From: Avena insularis
Lineage: Eukaryota > Streptophyta > Magnoliopsida > Poales > Poaceae
Assembly: GCA_023614405.1 (NCBI GenBank)
Contig: CM042691.1
Coordinates: 180,826,927-180,890,926 of the forward strand
Reading direction: 5' to 3'
DNA: 64,000 bases
Made by a program: the position numbers and the translations under genes. Below the pieces are notes generated by a model. That model saw only the letters and a program-made list of their open reading frames with translations. It was not told the origin of the DNA and searched no databases. Positions 23,458 to 34,727 of the stretch are shown here, one piece after another. How positions within the stretch are numbered: position 1 is the stretch's first letter; every line of letters starts with the position of its first letter.

Positions 23458-23873
23458 GCACCATAATCTAGGGCACATGCCCTCAACATATCCTCTAGAA
23501 TCTGGTTTGTCCTTTCTGTCTGTCCATTAGTCTGGGGATGAAAAGCAGTGCTGAATTCCAATCTTGTTCCTAGTGATTCATGCAGTTGCCTCCAAAAATG
23601 GGAAGTGAATTGAGTTCCCCTATCAGACACAATACTCTTAGGTACTCCATGTAGACACACAATCCTATTCATATAGATCTTGGCTAACTTAGCACTTGTA
23701 TAGGTTGTCTTCACGGGTATGAAATGAGCCACTTTAGTTAGGCGATCTACTACGACCCAAATAGAATCATATCCGGATCTAGTCCTTGGTAGTCCGGTGA
23801 TGAAATCCATACCAATCTTGTCCCACTTCCAATCAGGAATAGGTAATGGTTGTAAAAATCCTGATGGTTTCTA
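23458..23873 (-). pseudogene. Element A integrase core
   Basis: It is in the same frame as the large A gag-pol ORF, separated from it only by the TAG at 23871-23873, where the family has Gln after KAEH. The block has GMDFITGLPRTRSGYD (first catalytic Asp), VSDRGTQFTSHFW (second Asp) and PQTNGQTERTNQILED (Glu), so the D-D-E set is complete. Insertion of B then splits it; it resumes at 2616. Confidence 0.93.
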
Positions 23874-26800
23874 ATGTTCCGCTTTCACTCTGCTACATAC
23901 ATCACACAAAGCAATATGTTTGGCGATGTCCTTCTTGAGATTATTCCACCAAAATCTTTCCTTCACATCCATGTACATTTTTGTGTTACCCGGATGAATG
24001 GAATATGGTGAGTTGTGTGCTTCCTGTAAAATCAGTTTCCGCAGCTCCGGATCTTGCGGAATACAGATACGTATTCCATACCATAAAGTACCCTGTTCGT
24101 CTTCATGGAATCCTTTGGCTGTTCCCTTGCCAATATTTTCCTTAATCTCTTCAATTTCCTTGTCCATATTTTGGTATTCCTTGATTTTGCCCAACAAGGT
24201 GGGTTGAACATCCAATGACATGAGATGTCCTTTAGGCACAATATCCAATCCGAGATCTTTGAATTGGGCACACAGATCATCTGGCAACTCTCCTTTAGTA
24301 AGGCCATTCACATAAACCTTACGGCTTAATGCATCCGCTACAACATTTGCTTTACCAGGGTGGTATTGCAAACTCAAGTCATAGTCCTTGATGAGTTCTA
24401 GCCATCTTCTTAGTCTCATGTTGATTTCTTTCTGGGTGAAGATATACTTCAAACTTTTGTGATATGTGAACACTTCACAACGCTGTCCCAAAAGATAATG
24501 TCTCCATGTTTTGAGTGCATGGACAACAGAGGCTAACTCCAAATCATGAGTAGGATAATTCACTTCATGAGTTTTGAGTTCTCTCGAGGCATATGCCACA
24601 ACTTTCCCTTCTTGCGTCAGAACTGCACCTAATCCTTGGTGAGATGCATCACAATACACTTGAAAATCCTTCTCCAAGTCTGGCAGACATAAGACTGGTG
24701 CTGTCACTAGTCTCTTCTTCAACTCTTGGAAAATGAGTTCACATCCTTCAGTCCAATCAAATTTCTTGTCTTTCTTAAGTAACTCCGTCACTGGCTTAGC
24801 TACTATTGAGAAATTCGCAATGAATCTTCTATAATATCCTACCAAGACAAGGAAACTATGAACTTCTTTCACTGACATAGGTGATTCCCACTCAGTTACC
24901 GCTGACACTTTCACGAGATAAACTGCTACACCATCTCCTGACACAATGTGTCCAAGAAATCCTACTTCATTCAACCAGATTTCACACTTGCTGAATTTAG
25001 CATACAACTTATGCTCTCTAAGCTTCTCCAGTATCAATCGCAAATGTTCTTCATGCTCTTCATTGCTCTTGGAATAGATCAAAATGTCATCGATGAAAAC
25101 GACAACGAACTTGTCAAGAAATTCCATGAACACCTTGTTCATCATATTCATGAAGTAGGATGGTGCATTGGTCAAAACAAATGGCATCACGGTGTACTCA
25201 TACAATCCATACCTAGTGGTGAAAGCAGTCTTAGGTATGTCTTGTTCCCTTATCTTTAGCTGAAAGTAGCCTGATCGAAGATCAATCTTTGAGAACACAC
25301 GGGCTCCTTCTAACTGATCAAACAAGTCATTTATTCTAGGTAAAGGATATTTGTTCTTGATAGTCACCTCATTGAGTGAACGATAATCTATGCATAACCT
25401 TTGACTTCTATCCTTCTTTTCAACAAACAAGATTGGTGCTCCCCAAGATGAAGAACTTGGTTGAATAAATCCTTTGTGCAACTGTTCTCCAAGTTGTTTC
25501 TTGAGTTCCTTCAAATCATCAACTGACATCTTGTAAGGTCTCTTTCCTATTGGTCCGAATCCTGGCAGCAAGTCAATCAGGAACTCCACATCTCTATCTG
25601 GTGGCATTCTCGGCAATTCCTCCGGAAACACATTCGGATATTCTTTCACAATTAGCACACTGTCTATGCTAACCCCCTTAAGAGAATTTAGCTTACTCCC
25701 TTTTGATTCAAAGTTAGACTTGAATCTAATCCGTTTCTTATCCGGGGTTGTGAGTGCGACAGTACGGTTGGCAGAATCTAGTACTCCTTCATACTTTGTC
25801 ATCCAATCCATTCCCAAAGTAACATCCAATCCTTGGGAATCTAGGATTATTAGACTAACTGGAAACTTATGCTTTCCAAATTCTATTACTAGATCACGAC
25901 ATCCAAGGCTCACTATCATATCTCCATTGGGAGAACTTACTTTTATAGGACACCCAATATTTTTAGTTGGAAATCCATTTCTATCAACAAATGCTCTTGA
26001 TATGAATGAATGCGATGCACCAGTATAAAAAGGAACAAGTGCTGGAATAGAATTGAGTTTGAACTTACCAGCCACAGCATTAGATTCCTCATATATTTCT
26101 TCCACATTGATGTGGTTCACTTGTCCCTTCTGGAAAGGGTTGGGCTTGGTGGTTCCTTCAACCTTCTTTTCTAGGCACTCATTTGCATAGTGTCCCATCT
26201 TCTTACACTTGAAACACTCAACCTGACTGATATCCCTCTTTGCAGGCGGACTTCCAATGCCATTTCCACCCCCACTATGGTGGCACTTGTCTCCACTCTT
26301 GTGGTTCTTATACTTGTCATTATCATGACTACGGTGATGCTTGCTGTCATGATGGCGGTTGTGGCTGTGCTGGTTGTTGTAGTTTCCATGTTTGTGGGAT
26401 CCAGAACTCCCACTATCATCATGATGGGAACGCTTGTGAGACGATCCGGAGATGTGCTTCCTTTTCCTGCTCTCAACCTGTTTCATCTTGTTCTCCAAGA
26501 TGGTAGCCTTGTCACAAAGTGATTGGTAGGTTGGGACATAGGCAACAGACAGCTGAAGACTCAGCTCATCATTCAGTCCTTCGAGGAATTTCTCCTTCCT
26601 TTTGGCATCTGTATCAACTTCATCCGGTGCATAACGCGCCAGATTGTTGAATTCCTCAATGTATTCTGCCACGTTGCGGTGACGCTGTTTCAGGTTGTGG
26701 AACTCCTTCTTCTTCAGATTCATCACTCCAGATGAGATGTGAGCTATACGGAATCCATCCTCAAAAATAGCCCAAGTCATATCCTCAATGGGAGTGGTGA

Positions 26801-27176
26801 TCTGAAAGTTGTCCCACCAAGTTGCTGCTGGCCCTTCAAGCAGATGTGTTGCAGACCTAACCTTCTCTTCGTCGGTGCAACCTACAGTCACTAAGTCCTT
26901 GTTCACTGAGCGTAACCAGTCATTGGCCACCATTGGATCAGTGGTTCCAGAGAACTTTGCAGGCCTCAGTCTTAGAAATCTGGTGAGCATGTCAAATCCT
27001 GGCGGATTATTCCGGTTGTTGTTATTATTGTTATTGTTGTTGTTATTCTGATTCTGGTTCTGCATGAAGGTGGACATCATATGCATCAGTTGGGATTGCA
27101 CTTTCATCAACTGTTGCATCTCAGGAGTGACATTGTTGTTGTTGTTTTGGTTGGGGTTGGCACATCGAGGAGGCAT
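23871..27176 (-). pseudogene. gag-pol: Element A Gag-protease-RT-RNase H-integrase zinc finger polyprotein
   Basis: One uninterrupted frame of 1,101 codons from ATG 27176. The Met is chosen because it follows a CACAG acceptor-like sequence and matches the gag start of B; the frame is open 12 codons earlier. Residues 8-60 are Asn/Gln-rich. The capsid domain spans about 60-235 and a His-rich linker 238-300. One zinc knuckle has C321, C324, H329, C334. The protease motif is Y384-T-G, so the catalytic Asp is lost. RT has FIDD at 694-697. RNase H has the YCDAS Asp at 843 and ADALS near 948-951. The integrase finger has H1054, H1061, C1091, C1094. It ends at a TAG in the position of a family Gln. 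Apart from the protease residue it looks close to functional. Confidence 0.95.
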
Positions 27177-27225
27177 CTGTGGTTTTAATAAGGATAAGAA
27201 TGAGAAACCCATAGATGCTTAACAT
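27174..27225 (-). promoter_or_regulatory. Splice-acceptor-like sequence at the gag start of element A
   Basis: The spacer between pre-gag ORF2 and gag (27406-27177) has no ORF of its own. On the minus strand it ends in TTTCTCATTCTTATCC, then TTATTAAAACCACAG, exactly at the gag ATG. The layout equals that before gag in B and G. Confidence 0.45.
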
Positions 27226-27406
27226 GCACAATACATCACATAGACAGTCACAATAACCAAGCATCAAAATAACATAGAGTTTAAACGACATAAACAACAA
27301 GTTTTGGAAAAAGCAAACACACCATAGGAAGCCATCCACATGTTGGATGGTCATTGTGACTCAATAATCAAAGTACGGTAGATGACAGATAATCGAGTAG
27401 TCTACA

Positions 27407-28215
27407 CTACTCCTCCGCATCAATCTCCACGTCAATGAGGGTAATATCTGCATTCTCCATGGCGGTCTTGTACTCATCAACACTAGTAGTCAAGGCCTCA
27501 ATCTTGGTCCTAAGAGCCCTCTTCTGTGAGCGAAGCCTCTCGATCACTCCCTGCTGATGCTCAAGCTCGAAGTCCTTGGCCTCTAGCTCTTCCTTCATAT
27601 CCCGGATCTTCTTGTTCCTGTCTTGGACCCTTTTCTCCTGGCTCTTGAACTTCTTGTCCTGGCTTTCAAACTTGGCCTCCATTTCCTTGACAATCTCGTC
27701 TTGCTCCGCGAAGAGCTTGTCGTTCTCTCAAATCTGAACCAGGAGCCGTCATGGCTAAGCATGACGTTGGTCCTATCGGTATCAAGGTTTCTAATAAGAC
27801 CCTCTAGGTCCTGAAGGTACAGATGAATCGGCTCCATCATCTCTCTAGCAGCATCCTCGTACTCTATAGCCTCACCCTCCTCGTTGCGTCTCCCGAAGGG
27901 GTGAAAGTAAAGACCTCTAAGCTCGGTGGAGTGCATCCCTACCAGGCGCTCAAGTAACTCCTGCATGAATACATCTAAGCCTTTGTCCTTGTTGTCATGC
28001 ATCAGCTTGAAAGTGATGGTCTCCGTGGTTGGTTCTGTCTGACGTCCCGGCTGGGTGACTCTGAAGCCCCATAGGTCCCTCCTCTCAAACTTGGTGAGTT
28101 GTAGTGTCATGATGCTAGGAAGTGGAAGGTTGAGCACACTAGTGAGCTCAATGAGACGAGTACCAAAACGAGTTCCCTTGAACTCCTCGGCCGTGTTGAT
28201 AACAACATTAGGCAT
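27407..28215 (-). pseudogene. Element A pre-gag ORF2: globular domain plus coiled coil
   Basis: The ATG at 28215 follows TTCTAAC, a pyrimidine tract and AAAATAG. The N-terminal part (RFGTRLIELTSVLNLPLP, DLWGFRVTQPG, ELRGLYFHPFGRRNEEGE) clearly matches the pre-gag ORF of B. The C-terminal part (27682 down, continuing above it in the same frame) is a charged coiled coil with QEKRV and KKIRDM, ending DAEE. A one-base change near 27735 and a TGA near 27727 separate the halves. Both families keep the order ORF-gag, so this is a regular component of the lineage rather than captured junk. The family is unknown to me; a role in RNA packaging, particle assembly or host interaction would be speculation. 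Confidence 0.72.
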
Positions 28216-28303
28216 CTATTTTTATAAGATAGAGAAAAGTTAGAATCAACATCAATAGAGAAAAATCACAAGACAAAATATCACAAGCACATATTTTTCC
28301 AAC
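28216..28303 (-). other. Spacer between pre-gag ORF1 and ORF2 of element A
   Basis: A short T-rich region on the minus strand with the branch-point-like TTCTAAC and a pyrimidine run leading to AG and the ORF2 ATG. No ORF. Element D entered at its upstream end. Confidence 0.5.
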
Positions 28304-28308
28304 AAACA
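28304..28308. repeat. Target site duplication of element D, left copy
   Basis: AAACA stands before TGTTGGGG. The right copy is at 42681-42685. Confidence 0.75.
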
Positions 28309-29085
28309 TGTTGGGGGGTGACCCCGGATAGGGTCAACCCGGAGGAAGCCAAAAGGAGTTTCCCCGGTCTTATGCCGAGTTACTGGTTATATCGGCCGAA
28401 TCATGTAAAGGTTGGCCGAGATGAGCATGACCATGACCTTTACCAGAGGGGATGTACGTTATTCGGCCGACGTACAATTCAGGTCGGCCGGGCAAGTCCG
28501 AATAAGCCATAACGCAGGTGAAGGCCGAGCCGAGTTAAGCGAGGCAGGGCCGAATAACACGAAGCTTGCAGGAGAAGGAAGAACCTAAGGTCAAACCCTA
28601 GCCTCGGGCTAGGAAGAATCTGAACAGAGCCAAGCGCAAAGGACAAGGTAGAGAGCAGCAGAAGGAGGTCATGGAGGTGACAGTCCTGGAACCCGAGGCA
28701 TGCAGGTGGGGCTCTGTGGAACATTGCCGTCGTTAGAAGGGGGACACGGAAAGGAGCTCGCCGAGTTACTATATTGGGACAAGCATATTCCTCAAATATG
28801 CTTGCCGCGTCAGCCCTAGAGGAGCTAAGGCACCCCTTTATAAGGAGAGGCTTGGGTACTGAGGAAGGGATCAGCTGATTCTAGACCGTTAGGCGGATAG
28901 AAATTCATCCTCTCTTCTTGCATACAGCTCAAGGAGCACTTGTAGTCCGGAAAAGGATAAATAAAGATCTGTATGTTAGTCATTTGTGTGTAGATTCAAC
29001 TACATCTTCCCTCCCTGGATCCCTCTGGCATCCATTGGCCCCAAACATTAGCCTACCCATGGCATATGTCGTGCCACCACCACGG
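28309..29085 (+). repeat. Element D 5' LTR
   Basis: It pairs with 41893-42680 and starts TGTTGGGG. Its end is uncertain by a few bases: the 5' copy reads ACCACCACGG before the primer region, the 3' copy ACCACCACGACA. The 3' copy has an extra AGGAGCAG-type unit near 42245. A TATA box lies at 28837-28844. Confidence 0.9.
28837..28844 (+). promoter_or_regulatory. TATA box of element D 5' LTR
   Basis: TTTATAAG within CCCCTTTATAAGGAGAGG. The 3' LTR has the same near 42430-42437. A good promoter match about 240 bp before the LTR end. Confidence 0.65.
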
Positions 29086-29097
29086 TTGGCATGGCCA
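29086..29097 (+). other. Probable primer binding site of element D
   Basis: TTGGCATGGCCA directly follows the LTR end. It resembles the TTGGCATGCCC-type primer sites known from RIRE2-like elements, with some change. I could not assign the tRNA with certainty. Confidence 0.5.
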
Positions 29098-29119
29098 TAG
29101 CCGTGTTAATGGAGTCATG

Positions 29120-30280
29120 ATCCGGACGGGAAACTTCATCCACACTGGCGAGCGCGTTGTCTCTGGCTTAGTCCGGAGATTTGATCTCTGTGACTATGTC
29201 ATCGATAACGCAGGCAGCTTCAGGGGAAAAACTCCTTCGCACAATGGCGTCTTCATCAACCTGGGCATGCACAGGATCTACGTCGGCGTTGACACCTCTG
29301 GCGTCTATCCTCACCAAGTTATTGTTGCAGGAGAGCCCCCCCTTAGCGCCGCAAACGGTCCGCGTGGAGAACGCCCCGTCAGCAGCGCCGAGGTGATGGT
29401 CGCAGCCAGGGTGCAGGCGGGAGCAACAGGCGCCAGATCAAGCAAGGATCCGACGACGGGAGTGCAGGTGACCACAAAGCAGGCAGCTCCACCGCCCACC
29501 GAGGTAAATTCTTCGGCAGCCAACCCAGCCGAGGTGCAGGAGACGACCCCAAAGGCACCAAGGGTAAGATGGCCACCTCTGGAAAGACTAGAAAATATTC
29601 TCCAGGAAACTATAGATAATCTGACCACGCCTATGGCGCCGATACTTGAACCGGCTAACGCTCAGGCAGAATTAGAAGAAACTAGGCAAAAGGTACTGGT
29701 AGAGGCAAAAAAGGTGTCGGCATTGCGGGAGTCCTTAAACAGGACCCTGCGAGAATATGCTAAGGCAAACAACCTTGACGTCGCTCCCGAGCGGGTTGAT
29801 GAATTAAGATTGAGAGGGAAGAACCTCATGGATGATATCAAGAAAGAGCATGAGACTCATAAGGCTGATTTAGTCGATCTAGGCTTGCCGAGGTATAGCA
29901 CCCTGGAAAAGAACCTAAGGGCGGCAAATGCCGCTGCACTAGAGTTAGAAGGACCGACCGGCGAAGCCCGGCAGAAACAGCAGGAAATAGAGAATGAGCT
30001 GGTGCGCATTGCAAACCAGCAGAATGAAGAAATGCTCAGGGCAGACCCGGCAAGGCCTGGTGCCTCGCATATGGTTCATTCGGCTGGGGCAGCACCCGTC
30101 CTATCAGTGGCAGCAGCATCCTCACCAGGAAACAATGCTCGAAAAGACAGAGAAGTAACTTCAGGAAAAAGAAATAAGCAAATTGTTCCGTATGATCCGG
30201 CAGTAGCTGGAAAAGCAAATGAAAACAGAGGCAATGGGAGCCGAGGTAACAGTGGCGAAAGAAACCCGACTGCGTCTTGA
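29120..30280 (+). pseudogene. Element D N-terminal Gag region
   Basis: An open frame (from 29066, inside the LTR, to a TGA at 30278-30280) before the capsid region. The real start is not clear; the first Met after the LTR is about 29115. Residues from about 170 on are Ala/Glu/Lys-rich with heptad-like stretches (QAELEETRQKVLVEAKKV, EARQKQQEIENELVRIANQQNEEM), so coiled coil is likely. Tat Gags are known for long N-terminal regions of low conservation. The frame moves to the next one near 30280, where the 30277-30720 block continues. Confidence 0.6.
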
Positions 30281-31801
30281 AAGGCAAGCGAGGTAATGGG
30301 GATCTCGGAAGAGGAAATCATGAGAATAATATCCCGACAGAAGGAAGGAGGGATCCGCCACCTAATCCTCAGCCGAGATATGAACCTCGGGAAGAAAGAG
30401 AAGTGAGACCAGCTCGCCACAATGAGGTGAATGAGAGGTACAATGATGGTTATTCAGATATGGAATATGCGGGTCATGGTGGGAATAACCACTATGGAAT
30501 GCAGGAAAGAATTATGTACAGAGATTTGCCATCGAATGATGCAAGAGTAAAACTGGATTGGTTGTACCGGTCCGAGTTGTTAGAAGATCAGGGTCCGCCG
30601 GGTCCGGCATGTTTCGGACCACGGATCATGGGCGAGCCGCCAGTGCCGAACTTTCAACTGGCAAGAGGCACGAAAACTTACAATGGGAGCACCAAACCAC
30701 GGGATTGGTTGATTGATTGATTATGCCACTGCTATAAAAATAGCAAGTGGAAACTTGCGATGGGCAGTAAGATATGTCCCCCAAATGCTGGAAGGACCAG
30801 CCAGAGTATGGCTGAATAATCTGCCTCCAGGCAACATCAACTGTTGGTTGGATTTTGAAGAAATGTTTGTCAGCAACTTCACCAGTACTTACAAAAGGCC
30901 AAACAGGCCGCAGCAGCTAGCAATGTGCAAGCAAAGGCCGAATGAGACAGACAGAGAATTCTTAACTCGGTGTTGTAACCTCAGGAATTCATGCGAGGGA
31001 GTAATAGAATCACAAGCGATAGCTTGGTTTGCTCAAGGATGTCGTTATGCCAGTGTCTTGTGGCAGCGACTACAAAGAGATATGCCAACGACTTTGGCAG
31101 AAACCATCAGGATAGCGGATTCGTATGCATTGGGAGATCCGACGCAACCAGAGCTGATGTCGGCAGATCATCGGGAGCATCAAGATCAATATGCAATAGA
31201 TGTGGCCGGGTCATCGAGGCGCAATGAGTTCAGAGGAAGAAGAAGAGAGGAAAGACCGGATTACAGATATGCCTCCAATCAGGTGGCAGCGGTAGTGCAA
31301 GATCAGCCGAGTCACGAGAACAGTCAGCGGCAGAAGAATGGTCCTCAACAATGGACACCAAGGAATGAAGGGAAGAGACAGTGGACACCAGAACAGAAGA
31401 AGCAATGGCAGGAAATGCCGAAGTACACGTTTGAGTCCATGTTGGATCAACCATGTAAGTTTCACACTCCAAACCCGGCCAAGCCGGCCAATCATACAAC
31501 TCGGCAATGCGCCTGGATGAAAAATGCAATGGGTAACCCGGCGGTCATGCAAGCACCTTCCCATCAGGCGCATCAGTAGCAGCAGCCGCAGTTGACTGGA
31601 GCAAATGCACAACAACTAATGTTACCCCCTCCTCCCCCGAGATATGATAACTCGGACCGGAGAGATGCAGTGCATCAAGTGATAAATCAGGGCCAGGATG
31701 GAAGGACGAACCCCAGAAATAATGGACGCAATGATTACAGGGAACATCATCAATCATATTGCATGTTCACAACAGAACAGCAAGACAGGCAAAGTGTATA
31801 G
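30277..31801 (+). pseudogene. gag: Element D gag capsid and zinc-binding region
   Basis: The block 30277-30720 is rich in Arg, Glu and Pro and ends DWLID. A tandem GATT insertion near 30711-30722 then changes frame, and the capsid core follows (KIASGNLRWAVRYVPQMLEGPARVWLNNLP, FEEMFVSNFTSTYKRP, TLAETIRIADSYA). The CHHC motif (CKFH, then NHTTRQC) near 31455-31510 takes the place of the usual zinc knuckle, as known in Tat elements. TAG codons stand at 31577 (within a CAG run) and 31799. Confidence 0.88.
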
Positions 31802-33154
31802 CGCCGGCATATGGAAGTAAATGCGGTTATGCCAGCAGTACCAAGATATGTGCCTTGGTCAGATCAAGAAGTAACTTGGAGCATAAAGGATCATCCCAAA
31901 ATAATGCCGAATCCGAGGTCGTACGCACTCGTACTAGATCCAATATTTGTCGGACCGAGCATTAATGTGAAATTTTCAAAGGTACTTATTGACAATGGGA
32001 GGAGTATAAATATCATGTACAAGGATACAATGCATAAACTCGGAATATCGTAGAATATGCTGCAATCCACGAGAACCACGTTCCATGGAATAGTGCCAGG
32101 ACTTTCGTGCGAACCCATTGGAAAGGTTTGAATAGATGTGTTATTCGGCACAAGGGAAAACTGAAGAGCAGAAAATTTGGAGTTTGAAGTAGTGGATCTA
32201 GAGAGTTGCTATCATGCTTTACTCGGGCGGCCAGCATTGGCTAAATTCATGAGCAGCTGCCACATAACTTACTTGAAAATGAAGCTACCCGGACCTCAAG
32301 GGGTGATAACAGTAGCAGGAGATTACAGGAAGTCGATGGAATGTGCCTCGTCCGGATCGAACCTGGCCGAGTCATTGGTGATCGCAAGAGAAAAAAGAAG
32401 GATTCAAGAGGTAGCAGCTCTCGCTCAGTCGGCGCAACTGAATATGCCGGCATTGGCCAACCCGAATGGAAGCATTTCTTTCCAGCCGACTAAAGAAACG
32501 AAAAAAGTCAAGATAGATGAGCAGTTCCCAGAGCGCACCATCACTATTGGTGCCGACCTAGATGCCAAATAGGAAGGCGAGCTCACCAACTTCCTCTGTG
32601 AGAATCGGGACATCTTTGCATGGTCAACTCAAGACCTGCAAGGTGTGCCGAGGGAGTTGGTCGAGCACTCTCTGCATGTAAGGCTAGGAGCAAGTCCGGT
32701 GAAGCAACCTCTCCGCCGCTTCGCCGAAGATAGGAGAAAAATAATAGGGGATGAAATAGCTCGGCTCCTTGCGGCCGGGTTCATCATGGAAGTACTTTAT
32801 CCGGATTGGCTGTCAAACCCGGTGTTAGTAGAAAAGAAAAAGGATGATCTAAATGTAGCCGTTGTATGGCGGATGTGTATTGATTACACGAACCTGAACA
32901 AAGCGTGTCCCAAAGATCCTTTTCCTTTACCTAGAATAGACCAAGTCATTGATTCGACCGCTGGTTGTGAGCTGTTATCATTTGTAGACGCGTATTCTGG
33001 TTTTCATCAGATACCATTAAATCCGGCTGATCAAATAAAGACTGCATTTATTAACCCGTACGGGGCTTATTGCTATCGCACCATGCCATTCGGCCTGTGC
33101 AACGCAGGGGCAACGTACCAGAGATGTATGCAAAAATGTCTACATACCAGATAG
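31802..33154 (+). pseudogene. pol: Element D protease and reverse transcriptase N-terminal part
   Basis: In the gag frame. Protease: VLIDNGRSINIMY where Tat elements usually have D-G-G-S, then a stop at 32051, two TGA codons near 32130 and 32161, and the C-terminal LLGRPALAKF. A TAG at 32570 follows. RT from 32645: KQPLRRFAEDRRKII, FIMEVLYPDWLSNPVLV, CIDYTNLNKACPKDPFPLP, YSGFHQI, TMPFGLCNAGATYQR. One base is lost near 33151 and the frame continues at 33155. Confidence 0.9.
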
Positions 33155-34727
33155 GAAAAAATGTACAAGTATATGTAGATGATGTGGTTATCAAAACCAA
33201 AGAGAGCAAAACGCTACTGGATGATATTTGGCAGACATTCGTGAACTTAAGAAGGTTCCGAATGAAACTTAACCCGGAAAAATGCACCTTCGGTGTACCA
33301 TCTGGAAAACTACTAGGTTTTCTCGTATCTAGCCGAGGTATAGAGGCCAACCCAACTAAGATAAGAGCGGTAGAAAGTATGGATTGCCGAGATGTCTGAA
33401 TGACGTACAGAAGTTCACGGGTTGCCTGGCCTCGCTTAGCCGATTTGTATGTCGGCTGGGAGAGAAGACACTACCACTATATCAACTGATGAAAAAATAT
33501 GATAAGTTCATTTGGACACCACAAGAAGATAGTGCATTTCATGAACTGAAGAAGATGTTGGTCACAGCACCAATCCCGGCCTCTCCATTATCAAAAGATC
33601 CTATGTTACTTTACATAGCCGCCACAAACAGAGTGGTAAGTGCGGTGATTGTTCTGGAACGAGTTGAAAATGATACATCAGTACAAAGGCCGGTATATTA
33701 CCTAAGCGAGGTACTATTAGCCTCAAAACAAAATTACCCACATTATCAGAAGATGGCATATGGAGTATACATGTCGGCAAAGAAACTTAAACATTACTTC
33801 GAAGAGCACCCTATCAAGGTGATCAGTGAAGCGCCCATAGCCGACATATTAATCAACAAAGATGCAAGCGGCCGAATAGCAAAATGGGCAATTGAATTGT
33901 CACCTTATGCTCCGCAATTCGATAGGAGAGATGCAAGCAAGTCTCAGGCTTTGGCCGACTTCTTTGTGGATTGGGCCGAGGTACAATATGAGCCACCATT
34001 ACCAGATCCGAATTATTGGACAATGCACTTCGACGTTTCCAAGCTGAGGAATGGCTTGGGGGCAGGGATAGTGTTAACCTCGCCAAAAAGAGATCAGCTG
34101 AAATATGTGCTGCAGATATATTTTGCCGCATCAAACAATGTAGCTGAGTACGAAGCACTCGTCCATGGATTGAAGGTGGCAAAAGAGATTGGGATACGCC
34201 GGATCTTATGCTACGGAGATTCAGATCTAGTAGTACAACAAGTATCAGGCAATTCGGACGCGCTAGATGCCAATATGGCCACATATAGATTCCATGTGCA
34301 AAAACTCAGTGGATACTTCGATGGATGTGAATTCCATCATATACCTCGGGCAGAAAATGACGCTGCAGACATGCTGTCAAAACTCGGATCAACCAGGCAA
34401 TTAATTCCCCCGGATATAGCCCTAGAACACCTAAGAAAACCATCAATAACACCATAACCAGAGTCCGAACCCATCTTTATTCCGACGAAATGGAGAGAAG
34501 AGAATACGCAGATGGAAGTTGACAAAGAATGTAACCTGGGGTTTCCGAAAGTGAACCCGGCCGATGCACGGATGGATGTGGAAAAATCCGAGGTGGTTAT
34601 GTCGGCGGAAAATATGGAAATAGACAGTAAGATTATCCCAGAGAAGATCATGCCAACATGGGCGCAACCCATATTTTCCTTCCTTAAGGATGCGTCTTTG
34701 ACGAATAACGAGGTAATGGCTAGATAG
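33155..34727 (+). pseudogene. pol: Element D RT palm, RNase H and second (archaeal-type) RNase H
   Basis: The catalytic YVDDVV follows the shift, then RRFRMKLNPEKCTFGV. Another shift occurs near 33390, then KFTGCLASLSRF and the Gypsy RNase H (33590-33950), which lacks the first catalytic Asp (YIAATNRVVS). The second RNase H (34015-34400) has F-D-V-S (Asp), AEYEAL (Glu), YGDSDLV (Asp) and AENDAADML (Asp), a complete D-E-D-D set. A TAA at 34455 and a TAG at 34725 interrupt the link to the integrase. A degenerate first and active second RNase H is the known state of Tat elements. Confidence 0.92.
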
